Part shown: in pieces, positions 7,705 to 15,090 of the stretch | Layout of the letters: every line of letters begins with the position of its first letter | How positions within the stretch are numbered: the first letter of the stretch is position 1 | DNA from: an uncultured Lachnospiraceae bacterium | GTDB lineage: Bacteria > Bacillota > Clostridia > Lachnospirales > Lachnospiraceae | DNA length: 17,388 nt | Direction of reading: 5' to 3' | NCBI GenBank assembly: GCA_934402515.1 | Contig: CAKRTZ010000046.1 | Location: 1 to 17,388 of the forward strand | Position numbers and translations under genes: made by a program | Notes under the pieces: generated by a model | The model's input: only the letters and a program-made list of their open reading frames with translations | Databases searched by the model: none | Told to the model about the DNA's origin: nothing

Positions 7705-8538
7705 ATGGAAACAGGAAAAAGAAAGAGAAACAGGACAGGTGTGGTGGCTCTTCTGCTTCTTCTGGGGTGTGGCATCCTTGCAGGATGTGGAACAAAGACA
7801 AAACATACGGAGGAAAAGCCGGAACTGATTATAGGTATTACCATGTATGAGCCTTATGTCTATAAAAATGTAAAGGGAGATTACGCCGGAATTGATGTGG
7901 AGTTAATGAAGGAAGCATGTGCGCGAAGCGGGTTTGAGCCGGTATTAAAGGAAATTGATATTAGTGAGCGTTTTTCCAGTCTGGCAGATGGCAGTGTGGA
8001 CTGCCTCTGGAGCGCCTTAACCATGGACGGCAGGGAGAATGAATATCTATGGGCCGGTCCTTATCTTTATGCACAGCGGATCGCAGTTGTGCCGTTGGAG
8101 AGTGATATCAATACGCTGGAAGATCTGGAAGATAAAAGGGTATCGGTACAGGCCGGTTCTACCTCTGAGGAAATCATTATAAATGGTTTGAACCCGGATT
8201 TTCCACAGCTAAAACAGCTGACGACTTTCAATAGTGTGGGAGAGGTGTTTGCTGCCCTGCGGAAGGGGTATGTGGATGCTGCTGCGGGACTGGAGGGTGC
8301 ACTGCAGGTCTATATGACAGAATATCCGGGAGAGTATCGCAGCTTAAGTATGAGTCTGAGAAGTGAAGCACTGGGGGTTGCTTTCCGCAAGCAGGAAGAT
8401 GAGAAAGTGGCACAGAAGCTGAGTCTGGCATTTCGGGAGATGATAGAGGATGGAACTACGGCACAGATCATAGAGTCGTATGGACTGGATGTAGAAAAAA
8501 ACGTGTATGGAGGTAGCAACCATGGGGAAAACGATTAA
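7705..8538 (+). CDS. Extracellular solute-binding lipoprotein, family 3 (second module)
   Basis: A 277-residue paralogue of the lipoprotein at 4683. The signal peptide has a basic KRKRNR stretch, a leucine-rich core and the lipobox LAGC with Cys28. It shares 'CIWxxxxMDGxE'-type, 'WAGPY', 'TLxDLE' and 'EDGTTAxI' signatures with the first copy, but keeps Arg in 'TMDGRENEY', which is the expected ligand-carboxylate contact. GGGAG lies 6 bases before the ATG, 12 bases after the stop of the first kinase. The 3' end overlaps the next kinase by 17 bases. There are no transport partners, so the likely role is a lipid-anchored ligand receptor for the downstream kinase. An amino acid or similar small solute is a reasonable guess for the ligand, based on family only. 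Confidence 0.88.
   Translation: METGKRKRNRTGVVALLLLLGCGILAGCGTKTKHTEEKPELIIGITMYEPYVYKNVKGDYAGIDVELMKEACARSGFEPVLKEIDISERFSSLADGSVDCLWSALTMDGRENEYLWAGPYLYAQRIAVVPLESDINTLEDLEDKRVSVQAGSTSEEIIINGLNPDFPQLKQLTTFNSVGEVFAALRKGYVDAAAGLEGALQVYMTEYPGEYRSLSMSLRSEALGVAFRKQEDEKVAQKLSLAFREMIEDGTTAQIIESYGLDVEKNVYGGSNHGEND
8509..8513 (+). promoter_or_regulatory. Ribosome binding site that sets the second kinase start
   Basis: GGAGG sits 8 bases before ATG 8522 and overlaps the alternative in-frame ATG at 8507, which has no good site of its own. It lies inside the end of the upstream lipoprotein gene, so kinase translation is probably coupled to it. Confidence 0.75.
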
Positions 8539-11053
8539 GCCTCATGACAAACAACAGCTTTTCTGGCTTATCGCGATTGCAGGCGGAATTGCTTTCGTGA
8601 CTTTGTGTGGCTTTCTCTTTATTCAGAGGGGAAAAAGGGAAATTCGTCAGGATGTGGCGGACACACTGGAAATGGTGAAAATAACCTGTCAGAAATACGA
8701 TGATTATCAGTTGGGTGCTAGGATTAAGGATTTGTATGCTGCTATCAATAAAACAAATGTATTAAGTTTATACTCAGATGAAGAAACTCTGATGGACGAG
8801 GAAGCACTGAGGGCATATGCCCAGGCTCAGTATCTTACGGGCATTGTGGTTTTTGATGGGCTGTTAAAGCAGAAATGCAGTATAGAAGATGACAGAGAGG
8901 TGACCTGGTCACTGTGGGATAAAATACTGGAAGAAGGACAGGTTCAGGAAATTCTCCGTTATCCGCAGAAGGTAGTGTCAGACCGGATCACCTTGGGAGA
9001 TCACAGCTATATTTATGCGATTGTATCCAGACATGATGCAGCAGGAGTGATTCTATGCTATAGCGATACCACGCAATTTAAAAATGACAAGTACGAATTA
9101 TCCCTGGACAATATGCTGGATACCGATTCACAGAGTACCGATAAAGTGATTGTGGTGACAGATGGAGAAATGGTTATCAGCAGTAATTCGCCCTCTTTGC
9201 GTGGACTTGCAGTGGAGGAATGTCCCATCACCAATGTAGTGGACAATGATCGGATGCAGGAGGATGCCACTTTAATTAAGCTGAAACAGAACGGCACGGT
9301 GTGGTATGGTATGCATGCCATGTATCGTGGCTACTATTTATATGCTTTTTTGGGTGCAAACAGTATTTATACGCAGGCATATCTGGAGCTTGTAATTGTG
9401 GCAGCACTCTATGTCGTCGCATGCATGGTGGCTTTCATGCTAATACAGCACCGTCGTCGGGAAAAACTCCTCCAGATGGAAAAAGAGTATCATCTGATCA
9501 ATGCCATCGCCAGCATTTATTCTGTAAATTTGGTAATTCACCTGGATGATAACACATGGACAGCAATTACCCAGACCGAGGACTTGGCAAAGGCAACGAT
9601 GGGAATCGAGAAGGCGGATGGAATGCTGGAGGCCATCACTCGGAAATTTATTATGCGGCAGGATCGTGAAGAATTTCGCAAATTTGTGGATCTGGGTACA
9701 CTGCGGGAGCGGCTGCAGAATAAATCCTTTGTAGGATACAGCTTTGAAGGCCAGAATGGTCGATGGTATCAGATGCTGTTAGTGCCACAGAGTCATAGCA
9801 TGACGGATCACCGGCTTACTACGGTAATGCTTCTGGTGCGAAATGTGACAGAACAGAAAAAGAGAGAACTTACCTATCAGGAACGGCTGCGGGATATGGC
9901 AGAACAGGCGGCAAACGCCAACGCGGCAAAGACGGATTTTTTGCGCCGCATGAGCCATGATATCCGTACTCCCATCAACGGAATCCGAGGGATGGCGGAA
10001 ATCGGTATGAACAGTGAAGGCAATGAGCAGCAGGAGAAGGAATGCTTTGAAAAGATTTTTTCGGCGTCTGATTATCTGCTGGCACTGGTCAATAATGTAT
10101 TAAGTATGAGCAAACTGGAAGCAGAAGAGGTGGAGACGGAGACAGAAGCCTTCGATCTGCGGGATATCCTGCAAAGTGCAGAAAACATCATTGCCCCTCA
10201 GGCGGAGGCAGAAGGAATTAAGTTTGAGTGTGACCGGCCGGTAGGCGAGCACTGGCATCTGATGGGAAGTCCCCTTAATATCCAGAGGGTGTTCCAGAAC
10301 ATTATGGACAATGCGGTGAAGTATAATCGTACCGGCGGTTCCATACAGATTTCCTGCCGTGAGAATGAGTTTGATGGGGAAAAGGCAACCTTTGTGTTTA
10401 TCTGTGCGGATACAGGAATCGGAATGAGTCCGGAATTTCAGGCCCATGCTTTTGAAACGTTTGCCCAGGAACATAAGACTGCGCGAACCAAGTATTCCGG
10501 AAGCGGACTTGGGTTGCCCATTGCCAAAAAGACAGTAGAATTGTTGGGCGGAACCATTGGTTTTGTCAGCAGAGAGGGAAAGGGATCAGTATTTTCCGTA
10601 ACACTTCCCCTTAAAGTAGATCTGGATTACAAATCGGAAGAAAATACGGAGGAGATTCCGGATCGTATGGACGGAATTCACATTTTGATGGCGGAAGACA
10701 ATGAGTTAAATCGGAAAATTGCCACCTATATGCTTACGGAAAAGGGTGCCATCGTGACAGAAGCTGAGGATGGAAAACAGGCAGTAGATTTGTTTGCAGG
10801 ATCTGCGCCCGGCGATTTCGATGTGATTCTTATGGACATCATGATGCCCATCATGAATGGATTGGACGCTGCAAAGGCTATCCGCGCCATGGATCGGGAG
10901 GATGCTGTTACCATTCCTATTATCGCGGTATCCGCCAACTCCTTCTCCGATGACGTGGCGGCCAGCAAGGCAAGCGGTATGAATGAACATCTCTCCAAGC
11001 CGATTGATTTCGGAAAAGTTGCAGCAAAGATATACAAACACATACAAAAATAA
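8522..11053 (+). CDS. Membrane hybrid histidine kinase with PAS-like and receiver domains (second module)
   Basis: An 843-residue paralogue of the kinase at 5479. TM1 is at about 14-35, the extracellular sensor at about 36-285 and TM2 at about 287-308. A cytoplasmic PAS-like domain (about 325-445, ending 'LLVRNVTEQKKR') is absent from the first kinase. HisKA follows, with H479 in 'MSHDIRTPING'. The HATPase has 'MDNAVKYNRTGG', 'ADTGIGM' (D630) and 'GSGLGLPI'. The receiver (about 718-840) has E725/D726, phospho-acceptor D772, S804 in the position usually Thr/Ser, and K826. ATG 8522 is chosen on the GGAGG 8 bases upstream. The 17-base overlap with the lipoprotein gene argues for coupled synthesis of a receptor/kinase pair. 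No DNA-binding or enzymatic output domain follows; the operon ends at the terminator after 11053. Confidence 0.93.
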   Translation: MGKTIKPHDKQQLFWLIAIAGGIAFVTLCGFLFIQRGKREIRQDVADTLEMVKITCQKYDDYQLGARIKDLYAAINKTNVLSLYSDEETLMDEEALRAYAQAQYLTGIVVFDGLLKQKCSIEDDREVTWSLWDKILEEGQVQEILRYPQKVVSDRITLGDHSYIYAIVSRHDAAGVILCYSDTTQFKNDKYELSLDNMLDTDSQSTDKVIVVTDGEMVISSNSPSLRGLAVEECPITNVVDNDRMQEDATLIKLKQNGTVWYGMHAMYRGYYLYAFLGANSIYTQAYLELVIVAALYVVACMVAFMLIQHRRREKLLQMEKEYHLINAIASIYSVNLVIHLDDNTWTAITQTEDLAKATMGIEKADGMLEAITRKFIMRQDREEFRKFVDLGTLRERLQNKSFVGYSFEGQNGRWYQMLLVPQSHSMTDHRLTTVMLLVRNVTEQKKRELTYQERLRDMAEQAANANAAKTDFLRRMSHDIRTPINGIRGMAEIGMNSEGNEQQEKECFEKIFSASDYLLALVNNVLSMSKLEAEEVETETEAFDLRDILQSAENIIAPQAEAEGIKFECDRPVGEHWHLMGSPLNIQRVFQNIMDNAVKYNRTGGSIQISCRENEFDGEKATFVFICADTGIGMSPEFQAHAFETFAQEHKTARTKYSGSGLGLPIAKKTVELLGGTIGFVSREGKGSVFSVTLPLKVDLDYKSEENTEEIPDRMDGIHILMAEDNELNRKIATYMLTEKGAIVTEAEDGKQAVDLFAGSAPGDFDVILMDIMMPIMNGLDAAKAIRAMDREDAVTIPIIAVSANSFSDDVAASKASGMNEHLSKPIDFGKVAAKIYKHIQK

Positions 11054-11071
11054 ACGAAAAGAAATTAAAAG

Positions 11072-11130
11072 CAACGATAACAAACAAAAAGTAATGATTA
11101 TTTGTTTACTATCGTTGTTTTTTATTATTT
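11072..11130. terminator. Bidirectional terminator between convergent transcription units
   Basis: CAACGATA (11072-11079) pairs with TATCGTTG (11110-11117), and an inner AAACAAA pairs with TTTGTTT, separated by a 2x2 mismatch. On the plus strand a run of T (from 11118) follows, serving the kinase operon. On the minus strand TTTTAATTTCTTTT follows, serving the aldehyde dehydrogenase, whose stop is at 11125-11127. Confidence 0.75.
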
Positions 11131-12504
11131 TAAGAAGATTTTCATTAGTTTTTCCTTAGTTTTCGTGTACTTCTGGTAACGAATGGGAAGATCCAACCAG
11201 GTTTTCTTATCCACTATACTGCGATAATGGGAGAAGGTTTCAAACCCGGCCTTTCCGTGATAGCCTCCCATTCCACTCTCTCCCACACCGCCGAAGGGCA
11301 TGGCACTGGTGGCGAGATGGATAATGGTGTCATTGATACAGCCTCCTCCGAACCGACAGGAGCGCAGCACCTTTTTCTGATTGACAGAGCTTTCGCTGAA
11401 CAGATAAAGTGCCAGAGGATGAGGGTGTGCTTCCACGATATGGATGGCATCTTCCAGGGAATCATAGGTGAGCAACGGCAGGATGGGACCAAAGATTTCC
11501 TCCCCCATCACGGCATCTTCCCAGGAGATATCCCTTAAAATAGTGGGCGCAATGCGCAAGGATTCCGTATCATACTGTCCGCCGCAGACAAGCTTTGAAG
11601 ATTCAATCAGTCCAAGGATTCTATGAAAGTGTTTTTCGTTGATGATTTTTCCATAGTCAGGATTTTCCAGAGGATCAGCGCCAAACTGCCGGGTGATTTC
11701 CTTCTGCAGAGCCTCCAGCAGCTGATCACGGATGTGTCTGTCACAGAGAATATAGTCCGGCGCCACACAGGTTTGCCCACAGTTTAAAAATTTACCAAAC
11801 ACAATGCGCCGGGCGGCAAGCCCTATTTTCGCAGTGGAATCCACAATGCAGGGACTCTTCCCACCTAATTCCAGGGTGACCGGTGTCAGATATTCGGCGG
11901 CACTGCGCAGCACTTCTCTGCCCACGGTTTTTCCTCCCGTAAAGAAAATCATATCAAACCGCTGTTGCAGCAGGGCATGGTTTTCTGCCCGCCCGCCGGT
12001 TACAACAGCTACATACTCCGGAGCAAAACATTCCTTCAGAAGCTGCTGAAGGACTTCGCTGGTACAGGGGGCATATGCACTGGGTTTTACCACTGCCGTA
12101 TTTCCTGCGGCAATGGCATCGATTAAAGGATCCAATGTCAGGAGTACCGGATAATTCCAGGGACTCATGATCAGTACGGTGCCGTAGGGGGATGGGGAAC
12201 GGAAGCTTCTGGCAGCAAACTGGGCTACAGGTGTGGAAACCCGCACATCCCTTACAAGGCGGCGAAGGTGTTTTTTCATCCAATGAAGCTCGGACAAGGT
12301 AAGTCCGATTTCACACATGGTACTTTCCATGGAGCTTTTCCCCAGATCCTGTTTTAGCGCCTCACAAAGTTGCTTTTCATATCGCAGCAATGCCTGCTCC
12401 AGCCGGGTCAGCTGAGCTAGTCGAAAGGATACTGGCTGTGTGGCACCGGATGCAAAGAAGGCATGCTGTTGATACAATAGATTTTTTAATTCTTGTTCTG
12501 TCAT
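11125..12504 (-). CDS. NAD(P)-dependent aldehyde dehydrogenase (class 3-like)
   Basis: A 459-residue cytoplasmic aldehyde dehydrogenase that oxidises aldehydes to carboxylic acids. Visible catalytic features are the oxyanion Asn117 in 'SPWNYP', cofactor-binding K140 in 'VVKPS', 'FFTGG' at 187-191, general base E212 in 'LELGGKSP', nucleophile C246 in 'NCGQTCVAPDY' and E336 in 'EEIFGP'. The short length and the basic C-terminus (RYQKYTKTKEKLMK) match the class 3 / fatty or aromatic aldehyde group rather than the ~490-500-residue betaine/acetaldehyde types. The start is ATG at 12504, with an AAAGGGA-type site about 8 bases upstream on the minus strand. It has its own promoter, is divergent from the Crp-type regulator and convergent with the kinase operon. 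The substrate cannot be assigned; detoxification of reactive aldehydes is plausible. Confidence 0.93.
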   Translation of the reverse strand: MTEQELKNLLYQQHAFFASGATQPVSFRLAQLTRLEQALLRYEKQLCEALKQDLGKSSMESTMCEIGLTLSELHWMKKHLRRLVRDVRVSTPVAQFAARSFRSPSPYGTVLIMSPWNYPVLLTLDPLIDAIAAGNTAVVKPSAYAPCTSEVLQQLLKECFAPEYVAVVTGGRAENHALLQQRFDMIFFTGGKTVGREVLRSAAEYLTPVTLELGGKSPCIVDSTAKIGLAARRIVFGKFLNCGQTCVAPDYILCDRHIRDQLLEALQKEITRQFGADPLENPDYGKIINEKHFHRILGLIESSKLVCGGQYDTESLRIAPTILRDISWEDAVMGEEIFGPILPLLTYDSLEDAIHIVEAHPHPLALYLFSESSVNQKKVLRSCRFGGGCINDTIIHLATSAMPFGGVGESGMGGYHGKAGFETFSHYRSIVDKKTWLDLPIRYQKYTKTKEKLMKIFLK

Positions 12505-12570
12505 GGAAGTTTCCCTTTCCCTATGTGCGGTTCTGGTGATTCGTCTTAAATCAAAAGGTGCTTTTTTACT

Positions 12571-12599
12571 ATGGTAGAAGTCCGGGCGCAGTCTGTCAA
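12571..12599 (-). promoter_or_regulatory. Probable promoter of the aldehyde dehydrogenase gene
   Basis: On the minus strand TTGACA (plus-strand TGTCAA, 12594-12599) is followed after exactly 17 bases by TACCAT (plus-strand ATGGTA, 12571-12576). The -35 is perfect and the -10 matches 4 of 6 consensus bases. The predicted leader is about 60 bases. The promoter sits in the 167-base divergent region shared with the Crp-type regulator; no equally clear plus-strand promoter was found. Confidence 0.55.
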
Positions 12600-12671
12600 G
12601 AAGACAATAACCGCATCAAAACAGAAAAGCTGGGAAAGCTGGTAGCAATGAAAGCATAGAAAGGAGCAGGT

Positions 12672-13319
12672 ATGTGGGAGCAGATTTCCCTTTTTCAGGA
12701 TTTTACGGAGGAGGAGCAGCAGCAACTTCAAAGACTGGGCTGCATGCGTAGGCAGAAATTTGATAAAAATCAGAGAATCTTTCATATGGGAGATCTCATA
12801 CAGGAGATGGGAGTGTTACTAACCGGGAGCATCAACATCGAAAATGTGGATGTTTGGGGTAATAAGAGCATTCTCGGGCATTTTACTGTCGGACAGACCT
12901 TTGCAGAAACCTATGCCCTGTGTGGGGAGATGGTCATGGTAGATGTGGTGACGGCAGAAGTTTCCGAGGTTCTTTTTTTGAATATAAAAAGAATGGAAGG
13001 CAAAAGAAATAGGTTGTCCTCCTGGTATCCCAAACTGTTGCATAATCTGCTTCTTATGAGCAGCCAGAAAAATCTGATCTTAACCAATCGAATCTTCAGC
13101 ATTTCTGCCAAGAGTGTGCGAGGAAGACTTCTTACTTATCTGAATACGCAGGCGGTGAAATCCGGAAGTACCCGTTTTTCCATTCCTTTTACCAGACAGC
13201 AGATGGCGGATTATCTTAATCTTGACCGCAGCGCCTTATCAAAGGAATTGTGTCGTATGCGGGATGAAGGACTGCTGGATTTTCACAAAAATCAATTTGT
13301 TTTATTTGAAAAAAATTAA
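12672..13319 (+). CDS. Crp/Fnr-family transcriptional regulator, probably HcpR-like
   Basis: A 215-residue regulator with an N-terminal cyclic-nucleotide-binding-like beta-barrel (about 5-115), a dimerisation helix (about 118-140) and a C-terminal winged helix (about 150-212). The recognition region is 'FTRQQMADYLNLDRSALSKEL'-like (starting at F173). It does not show the N-terminal Cys cluster of Fnr, so an Fe-S cluster of that kind is unlikely. The residues for cAMP binding are not evident. It is directly upstream of hcp, where HcpR proteins (NO/redox-responsive, heme-binding in characterised cases) are commonly found, and a perfect palindrome lies 14 bases after its stop. AAAGGAG lies 5 bases before the ATG. 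The Crp/Fnr family assignment is firm. The HcpR role rests on gene neighbourhood. Confidence 0.85.
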   Translation: MWEQISLFQDFTEEEQQQLQRLGCMRRQKFDKNQRIFHMGDLIQEMGVLLTGSINIENVDVWGNKSILGHFTVGQTFAETYALCGEMVMVDVVTAEVSEVLFLNIKRMEGKRNRLSSWYPKLLHNLLLMSSQKNLILTNRIFSISAKSVRGRLLTYLNTQAVKSGSTRFSIPFTRQQMADYLNLDRSALSKELCRMRDEGLLDFHKNQFVLFEKN

Positions 13320-13332
13320 AATTTTTTGAGAC

Positions 13333-13348
13333 GGTGGTTATAACCACC
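13333..13348. promoter_or_regulatory. Perfect 16-bp palindrome, probable operator for the Crp-type regulator at hcp
   Basis: GGTGGTTATAACCACC reads the same on both strands. Its centre lies between 13340 and 13341. If TATAGT at 13370-13375 is the hcp -10 box, the predicted start of transcription is near 13382 and the palindrome is centred at about -41.5, the standard class II site for Crp/Fnr activators. No -35 box is present, as expected for an activator-dependent promoter. It could alternatively form a weak 6-bp hairpin after the regulator gene, but the following T-run is interrupted by C. Confidence 0.6.
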
Positions 13349-13369
13349 ACCTTTCTTTTCCCTATGCCC

Positions 13370-13375
13370 TATAGT
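13370..13375 (+). promoter_or_regulatory. Candidate -10 box of hcp
   Basis: TATAGT matches 5 of 6 consensus bases and lies 48 bases before the hcp ATG, with no recognisable -35 at 17 bases spacing. The palindrome at 13333-13348 occupies the upstream position. Confidence 0.45.
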
Positions 13376-13422
13376 TGTCCGTGAAGTCAAACAAACACAA
13401 CAACAGAAAGGCAGGAAAAACC

Positions 13423-15030
13423 ATGTTTTGTTATCAATGTCAGGAAACAGCAGGATGTACCGGATGCACACAGATGGGAGTATGCGGGAAAAGTCCCAGA
13501 GTAGCGGGGATGCAGGATCTTCTGGTTTACACTACCAGAGGACTTTGCGCAGTGACCACTGCATTGCGGGCACAGGGGAGTACAATTCCCAGAGAAATCA
13601 ATCATACGGTAACAGAAAATCTTTTTACCACGATTACCAATGCCAATTTTGATGAGGAAGTGATTGTGGCGCGTATTCGGGAAACTCTCCGGGTGCAACA
13701 GGAGCTTCTCCCCGGTTTAAAAGAAACAGCTTCTCTGCCGGAGGCTGCAAAATGGAACGGCAAAGAAGAGGAGTACGAGGCAAAAGCGATTACGGTAGGA
13801 GTTCTGGCTACCGAGGATGAAGACATTCGCTCTCTGCGGGAACTGCTCACTTACGGGCTAAAGGGTCTCTCCGCATATTCCAGACACGCCAATGTACTTT
13901 TACAGGAAAATGAGGAAGTAGATGCCTTTTTACAGCGGGCATTGGCGGCAACGTTGGACGATACCCTTACGGTAGAGGATCTGGTAGCACTTACCATGGA
14001 AACCGGAAAATACGGAGTGGAAGGTATGGCACTGTTAGATAAAGCAAACACCCAGGCTTATGGAAATCCGGAAGTGACCAGAGTGAACATCGGTGTAGGC
14101 AGCCGCCCCGGCATCCTGGTTTCCGGCCATGATCTCCGGGATCTGGAAATGCTTCTGGAGCAGACCCGGGGAACCGGTGTGGATGTGTATACCCACTCAG
14201 AAATGCTGCCGGCTCATTATTACCCGGCTTTCAAAAAATATGATCACTTTGTGGGAAATTACGGAAACGCATGGTGGAAGCAGAAGGAGGAATTTGAGTC
14301 TTTCCATGGTCCCATTCTCATGACCACCAACTGTATTGTGCCGCCCAAGGACAGCTACAGGGATCGGCTTTACACCACAGGTGCCGCAGGTTATCCGGGC
14401 TGTAAGCATATTGAGGGAGGAATCGGAGAATACAAAGATTTCTCGGAAATTATCAACCAGGCAAAACAGTGCCAGCCTCCTCAGGAAATTGAAACCGGGG
14501 AAATTGTGGGAGGCTTTGCCCACAACCAGGTACTGGCACTGGCAGACCAGATCGTAGAAGCGGTGAAAAGCGGAGCAATCCGACAGTTTGTGGTGATGGC
14601 AGGGTGCGACGGCCGGGCGAAAAGCCGGAACTACTATACCGATTTTGCCAAAGCCTTGCCCGGCGACACTGTGATCCTCACCGCAGGCTGTGCCAAGTAT
14701 AAATATAATAAATTAAATCTGGGTGACATCAATGGAATTCCCAGAGTGCTGGATGCAGGACAATGTAACGATTCCTACTCTCTGGCAGTGATTGCACTGA
14801 AACTCAAAGAAGTGTTCGGACTGGAGGATATCAATGAACTGCCCATTGTCTATAATCTTGCCTGGTACGAGCAGAAGGCAGTGATCGTACTGCTTGCGCT
14901 CCTTTACCTGGGAGTAAAAAATATCCACCTGGGGCCTACCCTCCCAGCCTTTTTAAGTCCCAATGTAGCGAAAGTCCTCACGGAGAACTTCGGACTTTCG
15001 GGGATGATTCCTCTGGAGGATATCTCTTGA
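13423..15030 (+). CDS. hcp: Hybrid cluster protein (hydroxylamine reductase / NO-detoxifying), class I
   Basis: A 535-residue Fe-S enzyme of nitrosative-stress defence. It reduces hydroxylamine in vitro, and NO reduction and protein S-nitrosylation roles are reported for the family. The N-terminal cluster motif is C3-x2-C6-x8-C15-x5-C21, the class I spacing as in Desulfovibrio, with an additional C12. The hybrid 4Fe-2O-2S cluster ligands are all recognisable: H236 (SGHD), E260 (HSEM), C304 (TTNC), persulfide C395 (AGCDGR), C423 (AGCAKY), C448 (QCND), and E483/K485 (WYEQKA). Start ATG 13423 is chosen because homologues begin MFCxQCQETA and AGGA lies 6 bases upstream; the upstream in-frame TTG at 13375 overlaps the presumed -10 box. 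It follows the Crp-type regulator by 103 bases. No Hcr reductase gene is adjacent, so the electron donor is elsewhere. Confidence 0.97.
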   Translation: MFCYQCQETAGCTGCTQMGVCGKSPRVAGMQDLLVYTTRGLCAVTTALRAQGSTIPREINHTVTENLFTTITNANFDEEVIVARIRETLRVQQELLPGLKETASLPEAAKWNGKEEEYEAKAITVGVLATEDEDIRSLRELLTYGLKGLSAYSRHANVLLQENEEVDAFLQRALAATLDDTLTVEDLVALTMETGKYGVEGMALLDKANTQAYGNPEVTRVNIGVGSRPGILVSGHDLRDLEMLLEQTRGTGVDVYTHSEMLPAHYYPAFKKYDHFVGNYGNAWWKQKEEFESFHGPILMTTNCIVPPKDSYRDRLYTTGAAGYPGCKHIEGGIGEYKDFSEIINQAKQCQPPQEIETGEIVGGFAHNQVLALADQIVEAVKSGAIRQFVVMAGCDGRAKSRNYYTDFAKALPGDTVILTAGCAKYKYNKLNLGDINGIPRVLDAGQCNDSYSLAVIALKLKEVFGLEDINELPIVYNLAWYEQKAVIVLLALLYLGVKNIHLGPTLPAFLSPNVAKVLTENFGLSGMIPLEDIS

Positions 15031-15074
15031 GGAGATAGCTGATGATGTGATAAAATGATTTATAAACGGTTTCC

Positions 15075-15080
15075 GGGAGG
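15075..15080 (+). promoter_or_regulatory. Ribosome binding site favouring the ATG at 15091 for the CorA-like gene
   Basis: GGGAGG ends 10 bases before ATG 15091. The earlier in-frame ATG at 15055 has only a distant GAGGAG (about 20 bases away), and ATG 15082 is too close to this site. Confidence 0.6.
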
Positions 15081-15090
15081 AATGGCAGAT

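Noticed and set aside
12604..12613. Second operator half-site (ATAACC) in the divergent region before the Crp-type regulator
   Set aside because: It is a single half-site with no inverted partner at dyad spacing, easily found by chance.
15021..15037. Small hairpin TATCTC-loop-GAGATA at the hcp stop codon, as a terminator
   Set aside because: The 6-bp AT-rich stem is weak and no T-run follows, so hcp and the CorA-like gene remain probably co-transcribed.
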